Shown one piece after another: positions 35,480 to 44,940 of a stretch of 64,000 nucleotides of DNA. Positions within the stretch are counted from its first letter, which is position 1. Every line of letters starts with the position of its first letter. Location of the stretch: contig NZ_CADIKI010000012.1 in the NCBI RefSeq assembly GCF_902859935.1, positions 186,001-250,000 on the forward strand. Direction: 5' to 3'. The DNA comes from Paraburkholderia fynbosensis (GTDB lineage Bacteria > Pseudomonadota > Gammaproteobacteria > Burkholderiales > Burkholderiaceae). Under the pieces are notes generated by a model. That model was not told the origin of the DNA, made no database searches, and saw nothing but the letters and a program-made list of their open reading frames with translations. The position numbers were made by a program, and so were the translations under genes.

Positions 35480-35935
35480 TCAATGCTTGACGTCGGCGCC
35501 GTGCGCCTGGGTGGCGGTCTGGCCTTCCATGTTCATCTTCATTTCATTGTTGGCGGCTTGCTTGTCCGCCTTCTGGTTGATCTTCGCGTCGCGCACCTGC
35601 TCCTTGTACTGCGCCTTGGCGGCCTTCTGCTGATCCTTCAGCTCGGTCTTCGACGCCTTCTTCGACGCGCGGTACTCGGCGTTCGCCTTCGCGTTGGCGT
35701 CACGCTTTTGCACCAGCGGATCGGTCGAGCCCGACGCCGTCAGACGGGTCGGCGCCGGCGTCACCGGCTGCACGCCCTGCGCGGCGGGCGCGGCGGGTGC
35801 GAGGTCGGCACCCTGGGTCTGGATCTGTGCCTGGCCACCGATGCCCGCAGCCGGCTGCGCGGTCTGCGCTACCGCGGCGGTAGCGGCAAAAGCAGTGAGG
35901 GCGGTACCGATCAGGAGTGAATGAATCTTGGTCAT
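35480..35935 (-). CDS. Exported Lys/Ala/Gln-rich protein
   Basis: A 151-aa protein with a signal peptide (MTKIHSLLIGTALTAFAATA, cleaved after AVA-Q), a Pro/Ala/Gln linker (about residues 25-65) and a C-terminal charged helix (about 75-135: KASKTELKDQQKAAKAQYKE and so on). It lies 96 bp upstream of the smaller similar protein on the same strand. It may bind nucleic acid, peptidoglycan or another exported partner, but the sequence shows no specific motif. Confidence 0.75.
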   Translation of the reverse strand: MTKIHSLLIGTALTAFAATAAVAQTAQPAAGIGGQAQIQTQGADLAPAAPAAQGVQPVTPAPTRLTASGSTDPLVQKRDANAKANAEYRASKKASKTELKDQQKAAKAQYKEQVRDAKINQKADKQAANNEMKMNMEGQTATQAHGADVKH

Positions 35936-36211
35936 GGCAAATCCTCTCTAAGTTGTTGTGGCGCGGGCGCGGTGTCCGGCGTCGCGCAAGGTGCGTGGAC
36001 ATGTTCAGGCATCCAGCAAGCTTTGCTACATGGCCGCACTTTACGAGTGAAATTCACGACACGCGACCCCTGTTACGGAGGGTTTCACTTTCCGCCAGTT
36101 GCATAACGACTGCTTGCAATTGCTTGCGCGGAGCCCGTCTTCATCATGAGTTTCATCGGGAGCAAGCTTCTGCCTTATGATGCGAACCCTTTGCCTGAAG
36201 GTGCAAACCCC

Positions 36212-36430
36212 ATGCCCAACCTCGATTTCACGCTCACCGGCGACTACGTCGAACTGCACAATCTGCTGAAGATAACGGGCCTCGCGGACAGCGGCGGGTC
36301 GGCAAAAATGATGGTTGCCGACGGCGCCGTGACCGTCGATGGCCGGGTCGAGACGCGTAAAACCTGCAAAATCCGGGCGGGCCAAGTCGTGCTGCTGGGC
36401 GACACGCGCATCGCGGTCCACGAGGCCTGA
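36212..36430 (+). CDS. S4-domain RNA-binding protein, YbcJ-like
   Basis: A 72-aa protein consisting of an S4 domain (VELHNLLKITGLADSGGSAK, then VDGRVETRKTCKI). E. coli YbcJ has the same length and layout. The start at 36212 (MPNLDFTL) is preferred because GAAGGTG lies upstream and the length matches the family; an earlier ATG at 36146 would add 22 residues. The protein probably binds RNA or the ribosome. A 280-bp gap with no clear gene follows. Confidence 0.85.
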   Translation: MPNLDFTLTGDYVELHNLLKITGLADSGGSAKMMVADGAVTVDGRVETRKTCKIRAGQVVLLGDTRIAVHEA

Positions 36431-36711
36431 AGGCCCGCCTGCCCGCGCTCCAACGCCCGTCCGAAGATTCGCAGTATCACGCGCACCAAAAGCGTGCTTC
36501 TTTGATCGACATCGCCGCTGCAAGGCAATAAGCTGTCGGTTTCGACAGAAAACCCTCGGCCGACACGACCGGCTCACGCCCGCGCCGCGCTTTCCTTCGC
36601 CGACGCTTGCCGGACTGCCGCTGACACGCGCCGCCACCGGCGCGCGCGGCAAGCACCGCGCGCAGTGCGCGTGCGCCGTCAGGCTGTCGCCACTTCCGCC
36701 GCAAGCGCTTC

Positions 36712-38124
36712 ATGACTCAATCCGGCTTCACCCGAGTGGCCACGCGGCCGCCGACCTTCTCCCGCCACGCGGCCGACACCGCCCGGCTCGCCGCGCCGCT
36801 CGCCATCGCGCAGCTGTCGCAGATGGCGATGAGCGTCACCGATACGATCCTGCTCGGCTCGCTCGGCCCCGATGCACTCGCCGCCGGCGGGCTCGGCGCG
36901 AACCTGTTCTTCGTCGTCGTGACGCTGCTGCAAGGGGTGCTGACCTCGGTCAGCGTGAGCGTGTCGCATGCGCGCGGCGCGCAGGACGACAGCCGCGTGC
37001 CGCATATCTACTGGACCGGCTTCGTGCTGTCCGTGCTGCTGTCGGTGCCGGCGTTCTTCCTGTTGTCGTTCTCGTCGCACATCCTGCTCGCGTTCGGCGA
37101 GCCGGGGCTGCTCGCGCACAACGTCGGCGAATATGCGGCGGTGCTGCGCTGGGGCGCGCCCGCGAGCCTGATCGGCGTCGGCCTGATGCGCTCGTTCCTG
37201 CCGGCGATCGGCGCGGCACGGCGGCTCTTGTGGGTGTCGATCGCGAGCGTAGTCGTGAACGCGTTTCTGAATTACGGCCTGATCCACGGCGCGTGGGGAT
37301 TGCCGCGCCTTGGCTTTCTCGGCTCGGCGGCCGCGACTTCGATCACGGTCTGGCTGACCGCGCTCGTGTTGATGGCGCTGCTGCATCTGCGGCCGCGCTT
37401 TCGCCATTTCGTCGTCGCGACGCGGCCCAATGTGCCGCTGATGGGCGAGCTGTTCGGCATCGGCTGGCCGGTGGCGATCACCTATGGCGTCGAGTCGACG
37501 CTCTTTCTCGCCACCGGACTGATGGTCGGCCTGCTCGGCGAGTCACAACTGGCGGCGCATCAGATCGCGCTGAACGTCGCGTCGGTGGCCTTCATGGTGC
37601 CGCTCGCGATCGGCCAGGCGGCCAACGTCCGAGTGGGCTTCTGGGACGGCGCCGGGCAGCCGCTCGCCGCGCGCCACGCGGGCTTCGTGGCGCTGGCGCT
37701 CGGCGTCGGCTTCATGATGTTGTCGGGAATCGTGCTGATCGCGGCGCCGCACTGGATCGTCGGTCTCTATCTGCATCTGGACGACCCGGCCAATGCGGCG
37801 ACGGTCGCGCTGGCAAGTTCGCTACTCGGCGTGGCCGCGATCTTCCAGATCGTCGACGGCATGCAGACGGTCGGTTCCGGCTGCCTGCGCGGTCTGAAGG
37901 ACACCCGCGTGCCGATGATCGCCGCGGCGTTCGGTTACTGGGTCATCGGCTTTCCGACCGGCTATACGCTGGCGTTCCACTTCGGCCTCGGCGCCCGCGG
38001 TTTGTGGTGGGGGCTCGCGGCCGGCCTCGCGAGCGTCGCGGTGCTGATGACGCTGCGCTTTCACAAGCTGAGCTTGCGGCGTGTGCCGGGCGGACAGCTT
38101 ACGCCGCCGGTCCGGTCGCCCTGA
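36712..38124 (+). CDS. MATE family efflux transporter
   Basis: A 470-aa, 12-helix multidrug and toxin extrusion protein. It has the two-fold repeat of the family, with AAPLAIAQLSQMAMSVTDTI at the start, LGLGAN-like and GESQLAAHQIALNVASVAFM segments, and a GSGCLRGLKDTRVPM region in the second half. Substrates cannot be deduced. It is monocistronic by spacing. Confidence 0.92.
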   Translation: MTQSGFTRVATRPPTFSRHAADTARLAAPLAIAQLSQMAMSVTDTILLGSLGPDALAAGGLGANLFFVVVTLLQGVLTSVSVSVSHARGAQDDSRVPHIYWTGFVLSVLLSVPAFFLLSFSSHILLAFGEPGLLAHNVGEYAAVLRWGAPASLIGVGLMRSFLPAIGAARRLLWVSIASVVVNAFLNYGLIHGAWGLPRLGFLGSAAATSITVWLTALVLMALLHLRPRFRHFVVATRPNVPLMGELFGIGWPVAITYGVESTLFLATGLMVGLLGESQLAAHQIALNVASVAFMVPLAIGQAANVRVGFWDGAGQPLAARHAGFVALALGVGFMMLSGIVLIAAPHWIVGLYLHLDDPANAATVALASSLLGVAAIFQIVDGMQTVGSGCLRGLKDTRVPMIAAAFGYWVIGFPTGYTLAFHFGLGARGLWWGLAAGLASVAVLMTLRFHKLSLRRVPGGQLTPPVRSP

Positions 38125-38398
38125 CCACCCCCCGAACCGCCCCGCAAACCACCCGCTGACGGCCGCCGCGCGGCAAAAGGTAGAATAGCCGGCTCGATGC
38201 GTCGGCGCGCACCCGCGCCACGCGCCAGGATTGCGCCAGCACGCCCCACAAAGGCCGGCGCCGCCCCAAGGCTCACCCTCGCCGCCCGGCATGCCGCTTT
38301 CTCGCGGCAGACTTCCCGAGCGCCCGCCGCCGCTGCCCGACGGCCCGCTCGACCGACCCTCGTTTCTCGCGATAAAACATAACCAAGGACCACCCGTC

Positions 38399-39358
38399 AT
38401 GCTTGCCCGCGTCACCCGCTTATTTCCGCTTTGGGCCGTGCTCGTCTCGATCGCCGCGTACTTCTCGCCCACGTCGTTCGCCGGCATCTCGCCGCACGTC
38501 ACCACGCTGCTCACGATCATCATGCTGGCGATGGGCGTGACACTGTCGGTCGCCGATTTCCAGCGTGTCTTCACGCGCCCCGCGCCGGTGATCGCGGGCA
38601 TCGTCCTGCACTACCTCGTGATGCCGCTCGCCGCGTGGGTGATCGCCAAGGCGCTGCGCATGCCGCCGGATCTGACCGCCGGCATGGTGCTGGTGGGCAG
38701 CGTGGCGAGCGGCACGGCGTCGAACGTGATGATCTATCTGGCGCGCGGCGACGTGGCGCTGTCGGTGACGATCAGCGCGCTGTCGACGCTCGTCGGCGTG
38801 TTCGCGACGCCGCTGCTTACGCGTCTGTATGTGGACGCGTCGATCGCCGTCGACGTGCACGGCATGCTGATGAGCATCCTGCAAATCGTCGCGCTGCCGA
38901 TCGTGGTCGGCCTGATCGTGAATCGTCTGTTCAACAAGACCGTGCGCAAGATCGAACCGGTTCTGCCGCTGATCTCGATGGTCGCGATCCTGCTGATCAT
39001 CGGCGCGGTGGTGGGGGGCACGCAGAAGAGCATCGCATCGGTCGGTCTCCTGGTGATGCTGGGTGTGGTGCTGCACAACGGCATCGGCCTGCTCGGCGGC
39101 TACTGGGGCGGGCGTCTGCTCGGCTTCGACGAAGCCGTCTGCCGCACGCTCGCGATCGAAGTGGGCATGCAGAACTCGGGCCTCGCCGCGACGCTCGGCA
39201 AGCTGTATTTCACGCCGATCGCGGCCTTGCCGGGCGCGCTGTTCTCGGTGTGGCACAACCTGTCCGGCTCGCTGCTCGCGGGCTACTGGGCGGGACGTCC
39301 GGCGAAAGGCTCGACGCATCCCGACGGCGAGCGTGCGTTGAACGCCGGGCGCAGCTAA
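38399..39358 (+). CDS. Bile acid:sodium symporter family protein
   Basis: A 319-aa membrane protein of the BASS superfamily, which transports organic anions such as pantoate or pyruvate in bacteria. It has 9-10 predicted helices, with the LAMGVTLSVADFQ, VLVGSVASGTASNVM and EVGMQNSGLAATLGKL motifs that contain the sodium-site residues. A TAGAAT hexamer at about 38182 may be its -10 element. A perfect 18-bp inverted repeat follows the gene at 39437-39483. Confidence 0.92.
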   Translation: MLARVTRLFPLWAVLVSIAAYFSPTSFAGISPHVTTLLTIIMLAMGVTLSVADFQRVFTRPAPVIAGIVLHYLVMPLAAWVIAKALRMPPDLTAGMVLVGSVASGTASNVMIYLARGDVALSVTISALSTLVGVFATPLLTRLYVDASIAVDVHGMLMSILQIVALPIVVGLIVNRLFNKTVRKIEPVLPLISMVAILLIIGAVVGGTQKSIASVGLLVMLGVVLHNGIGLLGGYWGGRLLGFDEAVCRTLAIEVGMQNSGLAATLGKLYFTPIAALPGALFSVWHNLSGSLLAGYWAGRPAKGSTHPDGERALNAGRS

Positions 39359-39436
39359 AGCAACCCGGCCCATACGCCGCGATCGCAGGTTTGCAAAGCG
39401 ATGGCGGCAACGCTCCACATGAGCGCATCGATTCGA

Positions 39437-39483
39437 CTGCGGCCATTGCCGGCATGCTCTGCGCGTGCCGGCAATGGCCGCAG
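39437..39483. repeat. Perfect 18-bp inverted repeat
   Basis: CTGCGGCCATTGCCGGCA (39437-39454) and its exact reverse complement (39466-39483) flank an 11-nt loop. It lies 79 bp after the BASS transporter stop and has no U-tract on either side. It could be a factor-independent transcript-end hairpin, a REP-like element or a protein-binding site. Confidence 0.85.
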
Positions 39484-39639
39484 TGCAATCCACCTCGCCG
39501 TCAAAGTCCGTCAGGACGCTCACACGGCAGCCCCAGAGCCGCGCCCGCCGCGATTCCCCTTAGAATGCCGTTCTCGACAGCGTGAGCAAGCCATCCGCGC
39601 TGCCGTCACGAGAAGCTTGCAAACAAGGGGGAAAACAGC

Positions 39640-41316
39640 GTGCCGGGGTATCGCGAACAGAATCACAGCGCAGTGCAACACAAGCGCGTATTTGCCGCAT
39701 CATTGAGAGAGTCCCCTTGGGGGGCAACGAGACGTTTCTTCCTGCTGTGCTGTGCCAGCGCATTCCTGAGCGCCTGCGCGACCAGACCGCCCGCCACCGC
39801 GTTCGACCGTCCGGTCACGCACGCCCTACCCGCCACCGAAATCACGCCGCTGCGCACCGCGCTCGCGCCGCTCGAATCGGCGCATCCGGAGCAGTCGGGT
39901 TTCCGTCTGCTGTCGAACGGCACCGACGCCTTGCAGATGCGCATCGCGCTCGCCCGCGCGGCGACCAGAACCCTCGACATGCAGTACTACATTGCCAACG
40001 AGGACACCACCGGCAAGCTGCTGCTCGGCGCCGCACTCTACGCGGCCGATCACGGCGTGCGGGTGCGCATGCTGGTCGACGATCTGAACTTCAAGGACAT
40101 CGACCGCATCATGGCGGGCCTGAATTCGCACGAGAACATCGAGATCCGCGTCTTCAATCCGTTCGGCAGTGCGCAGGAAGGCATGGTCGAACGCGCGACG
40201 AACCTGTTCACACAGATCGGCCATTTCACGCGCCGCATGCATAACAAGGCGATGATCGCGGACAACCAGCTGGCGATCGTCGGCGGCCGCAATCTGGCCG
40301 ACGAATATTTCAGCGCGAGCGAAACGCTGCAGTTCCGCGACCTCGACGTGCTCGCCGCCGGCCCCATTACCGCCGACATCTCCGCCAGTTTCGACGACTA
40401 CTGGAACAGCAGCATCGCGTACCCGCTGCGCGCGCTGAACGAGCAGAAGTTCGACGCGAAGGAGCTCGACCAGACCCGCGACGACTTGCGCCAGCACTGG
40501 CGCACCAATGCCGATCCGTACAACGCGAAACCGCTCAACGCGACGCCGCTCGCGGCGCAGATCGCGAGCGAGCAGCTCGGCCTGACGTGGGCGCGCGCCG
40601 AGTTCAAGGCGGACCGGCCGGAGAAGATCGAACATCCGTCGCCGGACTACGTCAGTCCGCCGATGCAGCGGCTCGGCGAACTGATGCGCGACGCGCGCCA
40701 GGACTTCCTGATCATTTCGCCGTACTTCGTTCCGCACGATGCCGGCGTCAAGGCGGCCGGCGAGCTGACGCAGCGCGGCGTGCGCATCGCCGTGCTGACC
40801 AACTCGCTCGCCGCGACCGACGCCGTCGCGGTGCAGGCGGGCTACAGCCCGTATCGCGTGCCGCTGCTGCAACAAGGCGTCGAGTTGTATGAATTCAAGC
40901 CGCGCCAGGAGACGCCGCTCGCGGGCATTGCGGGTTCGCGTTCGCGCGCGAGCCTGCATGCGAAGACCTATGTGATCGACCGCAAGATTCTGGTGATCGG
41001 CTCGATGAATCTCGATCCGCGCTCGGCCAACCTGAACACCGAACTGGCGCTGGTGATCCACAGTCCACCGCTCGCGGCCCACGTCGCGCAGATCTTCGAG
41101 CACGCCACTTCGCCCGAGCAGAGCTATCGCGTCACGCTCGCCGACGACGCCCAGCTCGCCTATCTGCGCTCGATCGGCGCGCCGCTCTCGCCGCTCGTGT
41201 GGACCGACGTCGACCACGGCATGCGCCGCACCTACATTTTTGACCCACAGGCAGGGTTATACCGGAACGCGCTAACAGGTCTATTCTCCCTATTGCCCGT
41301 CAACGCAGAACTTTGA
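39640..41316 (+). CDS. Phospholipase D-family lipoprotein, ClsC/YmdC-like
   Basis: A 558-aa protein with two HKD motifs (H201-N-K and H440-A-K-T-Y-V-I-D) and an N-terminal lipobox-like ASAFLSACA preceding the mature chain, so it is probably anchored in the envelope. The first domain has MHNKAMIADNQLAIVGGRN and the second SLHAKTYVIDRKILVIGSMN. E. coli ClsC (YmdC) is a cardiolipin synthase of this shape. The GTG start at 39640 is supported by AAGGGGGA upstream. fumC follows 14 bp later. Confidence 0.88.
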   Translation: MPGYREQNHSAVQHKRVFAASLRESPWGATRRFFLLCCASAFLSACATRPPATAFDRPVTHALPATEITPLRTALAPLESAHPEQSGFRLLSNGTDALQMRIALARAATRTLDMQYYIANEDTTGKLLLGAALYAADHGVRVRMLVDDLNFKDIDRIMAGLNSHENIEIRVFNPFGSAQEGMVERATNLFTQIGHFTRRMHNKAMIADNQLAIVGGRNLADEYFSASETLQFRDLDVLAAGPITADISASFDDYWNSSIAYPLRALNEQKFDAKELDQTRDDLRQHWRTNADPYNAKPLNATPLAAQIASEQLGLTWARAEFKADRPEKIEHPSPDYVSPPMQRLGELMRDARQDFLIISPYFVPHDAGVKAAGELTQRGVRIAVLTNSLAATDAVAVQAGYSPYRVPLLQQGVELYEFKPRQETPLAGIAGSRSRASLHAKTYVIDRKILVIGSMNLDPRSANLNTELALVIHSPPLAAHVAQIFEHATSPEQSYRVTLADDAQLAYLRSIGAPLSPLVWTDVDHGMRRTYIFDPQAGLYRNALTGLFSLLPVNAEL

Positions 41317-41330
41317 AAGCGGAGTGAAAC

Positions 41331-42731
41331 ATGACTGAAGACGTACGAATGGAGCGCGACACGTTCGGCGAGATCGCCGTGCCGAACGCCCGTCTGTGGG
41401 GCGCGCAAACCCAGCGCTCGCTGCAGAACTTCCGTATTTCGACCGAGAAGCAGTCGCCCGAGCTGATCACCGCGCTGGCCGTCATCAAGCGCGCCGCCGC
41501 CGAGGTGAACCACGGCCTCGGCGTGCTCGACGAGAGCAAGGCCAAGGCGATCATGCAGGCGGCCGACGAGATCATCGATGGCAAGCATCCCGAAGAATTT
41601 CCGCTCGCGGTCTGGCAGACCGGCTCCGGCACGCAGACCAACATGAACCTCAACGAGGTGATCGCGAACCGTGCGAGCGAGCTGCTCGGCGGCGAGCGCG
41701 GCGAAGCGCGCAAAGTACATCCGAACGACGACGTGAATCGCGGCCAGTCGTCCAACGACGTCTTCCCGACGGCGATGCACGTGGCTGCCGCGTATGCGAT
41801 CGTCAAGCATCTGCTGCCGGCGCTGAAGACGCTGCGCGACACGCTCGACGGCAAGGCGAAGGCCTTCGCCGACATCGTCAAGATCGGCCGCACGCACTTG
41901 CAGGATGCCACCCCGCTCACGCTCGGCCAGGAGTTTTCGGGCTACGTCGCGCAACTCGATCATGGCATCCGTCACGTGGAAGCGACGCTGCCGCATCTGT
42001 ACGAACTCGCGCAAGGCGGCACGGCGGTCGGCACGGGCCTGAACGCGCATCCGCAGTTCGCGGACAAGGTCGCGGCGGCGATCGGCAAGCTGACCGGCCT
42101 GCCGTTCGTATCGGCGCCGAACAAGTTCGAAGTGATGGCCGCGGCCGATGCGCTGGTATTCGCGCACGGCGCGTTGAAAACCGTCGCGGCGAGCCTGAAC
42201 AAGATCGCCAACGACATCCGCTGGCTCGCGAGCGGCCCGCGCTGCGGCCTCGGCGAGCTGTCAATTCCGGAAAACGAACCGGGTAGCTCGATCATGCCGG
42301 GAAAGGTCAACCCGACCCAGTCCGAAGCGCTGACGATGCTCTGCTCGCAGGTGTTCGGCAACGACGTCGCGGTGAATATCGGCGGTGCGAGCGGCAACTT
42401 CGAACTGAACGTGTTCCGGCCGATGATCGCGCATAACGTGCTGCAATCGGTGCGTCTGCTCGCCGACGGCGCGCAGAGTTTCAACGACAACTGCGCGGTG
42501 GGCATCGAGCCGAATCGCGAGCGCGTCGATACTTTGCTGAACGAATCGTTGATGCTGGTGACGGCGCTCAATCCGCACATCGGCTACGACAAGGCCGCGC
42601 AGATCGCGAAAAAGGCGCACAAGGAAGGCACCACGCTGAAGGCCTCGGCACTCGCGCTCGGCTTCGTCACCGAGCAGCAGTTCGACGAATGGGTGCGGCC
42701 GAAGGATATGGTCGGGCATTCGGCGGGGTGA
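41331..42731 (+). CDS. fumC: Class II fumarate hydratase
   Basis: FumC interconverts fumarate and L-malate in the TCA cycle. The 466-aa protein carries the superfamily signature GSSIMPGKVNPTQ beginning at residue 318, with the TGSGTQTNMNLNEV motif and the HPNDDVNRGQSSNDVFPTA-type motif upstream. It is the oxygen-stable, iron-independent type. It follows the PLD lipoprotein by 14 bp and may share its transcript. Confidence 0.96.
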   Translation: MTEDVRMERDTFGEIAVPNARLWGAQTQRSLQNFRISTEKQSPELITALAVIKRAAAEVNHGLGVLDESKAKAIMQAADEIIDGKHPEEFPLAVWQTGSGTQTNMNLNEVIANRASELLGGERGEARKVHPNDDVNRGQSSNDVFPTAMHVAAAYAIVKHLLPALKTLRDTLDGKAKAFADIVKIGRTHLQDATPLTLGQEFSGYVAQLDHGIRHVEATLPHLYELAQGGTAVGTGLNAHPQFADKVAAAIGKLTGLPFVSAPNKFEVMAAADALVFAHGALKTVAASLNKIANDIRWLASGPRCGLGELSIPENEPGSSIMPGKVNPTQSEALTMLCSQVFGNDVAVNIGGASGNFELNVFRPMIAHNVLQSVRLLADGAQSFNDNCAVGIEPNRERVDTLLNESLMLVTALNPHIGYDKAAQIAKKAHKEGTTLKASALALGFVTEQQFDEWVRPKDMVGHSAG

Positions 42732-42958
42732 AACGCGCGGGGGTTGCGCCTGCGGCGTGATGCGCCGCACGAACGCTTATGTTCGGGCGGCCCGTTGAGG
42801 TTGACGGCGGACCCTCGCGGCCTATGTCGATCCCCGCAGCCGTTGAATCACGTGCCGCGCAACACCCTTCTGTTTCGAGCGGCCCATGAAGGTCCGTGGC
42901 GGCCGCTTACGGCCTATGCAGGCCTGCGGCCCGCGAACAGCACGCTCGCGGGCGTCGC

Positions 42959-43465
42959 TCAAATCTTCCCCTGCGCCACTTCGTCCGGCTTCAATTCTAC
43001 GATCGCATCGAGCGCTTCCTTCACGTCCATCGCGTATTTGGCAAGCCGCTTCTGTTCGTCGGTTTGCGGCACGAAAGCCGGCACCGGCACCGGATGGCCA
43101 TTCTCGTTGACGGCGACCATCACGACGAGGCAATCGGTGGTTTGCAGCAGTTCGCCACCCTTCGGGTCGCCCGCCTGCACCGAGACGTGAATGTGCATGC
43201 TGGTGCGCCCCGTCGCCACGACTCGCGCGCGCAGTTCGACCAGATTGCCGACCAGGATCGGCCGGCGAAAGCGGATGTTGCCCACGCTGACCGTCACGCA
43301 ATAGCGTCCCGACCACACCGCCGAGCACGCGTACGCGGTCTCGTCGATCCACTTCATCAGCGCGCCGCCGTGCACCTTGCCGCCGAAATTGACCGAGCTC
43401 GGCTCGGCGAGAAAGCGGAAAGTGGTTTCCGAACGGTCCAGCGGCGCTACGGGTGGGGTACTCAT
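42959..43465 (-). CDS. Acyl-CoA thioesterase, hotdog fold (YciA/BACH type)
   Basis: A 168-aa hotdog-fold protein that likely hydrolyses acyl-CoA. The helix region NFGGKVHGGALMKWIDETAY and strand GNIRFRRPILVGNLVELRARV are characteristic of the YciA/Acot-like group. The ATG at 43465 is chosen over a longer frame to 43570, which would include non-conserved residues. It is monocistronic and followed by a 227-bp region with no clear gene. Confidence 0.86.
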   Translation of the reverse strand: MSTPPVAPLDRSETTFRFLAEPSSVNFGGKVHGGALMKWIDETAYACSAVWSGRYCVTVSVGNIRFRRPILVGNLVELRARVVATGRTSMHIHVSVQAGDPKGGELLQTTDCLVVMVAVNENGHPVPVPAFVPQTDEQKRLAKYAMDVKEALDAIVELKPDEVAQGKI

Positions 43466-43657
43466 CTTGACTCCGGTCAATCGGATGCATTGAAAGGAGG
43501 CGATTATACGAGCGCAATATTGACCGCGTGACGGGTTCGGCCGGTTACGAGGCGGAATTTTCGTCCGCAAGACCTGCGGACGTTCGGCGAGCTTGTGGAT
43601 GACGGGCCCGGCGCCGCTCGCGGCCGCAGCGTGTTGATGAGACGTCCAGCAGGCGCC

Positions 43658-43801
43658 TCATTTGCGAAAGGTGATTCCTTCGTCGATCGTGCCGTACATG
43701 TTGATGCTGCCGGTGCCCGCCCCCGACCCCGCTCCGGCGCCGCCCTGCGCGCAGGCAGTGAACAGCAGCATCGCCGCCGCGACGGCAAGAAGAGTTTTCA
43801 T
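43658..43801 (-). CDS. 47-aa lipoprotein
   Basis: A short frame, easily missed, encodes a protein that starts MKTLLAVAAAMLLFTACAQG. FTAC is a good lipobox, with the lipidated Cys at residue 17, followed by a Gly/Ala-rich linker and a conserved-looking C-terminus MYGTIDEGITFRK. A CAGGAA sequence lies about 10 bases upstream of the ATG. It stands between the thioesterase and an ArsR-type regulator. I do not know its function. Confidence 0.75.
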   Translation of the reverse strand: MKTLLAVAAAMLLFTACAQGGAGAGSGAGTGSINMYGTIDEGITFRK

Positions 43802-44010
43802 CACAACGTATTCCTGCAAAGACAGGCTTCGATTCTAGCCTGGCGGGCCGGGGCGGCGCCGAAACGCTGGCCGGGACAACAGCGAGTGCGAGCGCACAGC
43901 GGGTTTTCGTAGCTGCCGCATTCGATCGTTCACGTTAAGCTGAAACATCGAATGCCGCACTTCGCTACAGTGGACTGCATGGCGCCTCGCGCCGCCCCTG
44001 GAGACACCCG

Positions 44011-44724
44011 ATGCCCGCCCCGCTCACCGACGACCACAACCACTTTCCAGGCTTGAGCCGCATTGGCGCGCTGCTCGCCGATCCGGGCCGCGCCGCGATG
44101 CTGTGGGCGCTGATGGACGGCAGCGCCCGCCCCGCCGGCGAGCTGACGATGATTGCCGGGCTGTCGCCGTCGGCGGCCAGCGCCCATCTCGCGCGGCTCG
44201 TCGACGGCGGTCTGCTCGCGCTCGAAGTGCGCGGCCGGCATCGCTATTTCCGGATCGCGTCACCCGACATTGCCGCGTCGATCGAAGCGCTCGCCAATGT
44301 CGCACAGGTCAGCGCGCCGCAGCGGGCCGTACCGCGCGCGGCGCGCACCGTGCCGCTCGACATGCGTTACGCCCGCACCTGCTACGACCACATGGCGGGC
44401 GAGTTGTCGGTGCAGGTGTTCGAGCGGCTCGTCGGGCGCGGTCTGCTGACGCTGCACGGCACCACGCTCGAAGCGACCGCCGAGGGCGCCGCCCGCTTCG
44501 CCGAATGGGGCGTCGACATGTCGGTGCAGAAAAGCCGCCGACGCCGCTTTGCCTGCACCTGCCCCGACTGGAGCGAGCGGCGTCCACATCTGGGCGGCGC
44601 GCTCGGCGCGGCGCTGCTCGACTCGTGGTCGGCGCACGGCTGGGTCGAACGGACCGAGCGGCCGAGAATCCTGCGGATCACGCCAGCGGGGCATCGTCAT
44701 TTCGATGCGTTTCTCGCAGCGTGA
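44011..44724 (+). CDS. ArsR-type winged-helix transcriptional regulator
   Basis: A 237-aa regulator. The N-terminal 85 residues form an ArsR-like winged helix (RIGALLADPGRAAMLWALMD, then LSPSAASAHLARLVDGGLLA and RGRHRYFRIA). The C-terminal half contains a CTCPDWSERRPHLGGALGAA segment with cysteines that could bind metal. This is the longer ArsR form common in Burkholderiales. The regulated gene is not obvious; no metal or efflux gene is adjacent. Confidence 0.86.
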   Translation: MPAPLTDDHNHFPGLSRIGALLADPGRAAMLWALMDGSARPAGELTMIAGLSPSAASAHLARLVDGGLLALEVRGRHRYFRIASPDIAASIEALANVAQVSAPQRAVPRAARTVPLDMRYARTCYDHMAGELSVQVFERLVGRGLLTLHGTTLEATAEGAARFAEWGVDMSVQKSRRRRFACTCPDWSERRPHLGGALGAALLDSWSAHGWVERTERPRILRITPAGHRHFDAFLAA

Positions 44725-44940
44725 GCGGATCGCAAGCGCCAGATGTTTGCGCCGATAATGCGCCAATGAGCCGACGAATCGCGACGCCCAACCCGCGTCG
44801 GAACAGGCGGCGAGACCTTTTGTTACACGCCCGCGAGGTGGCCTTACAAAAGTGCGATTCTTGAAACAGATGCCACGGGTAGAGTGACTTACGGACACTT
44901 ACGCACCGATGCCGTTTGCCGTGTCCGCAGGAGATAAGTC

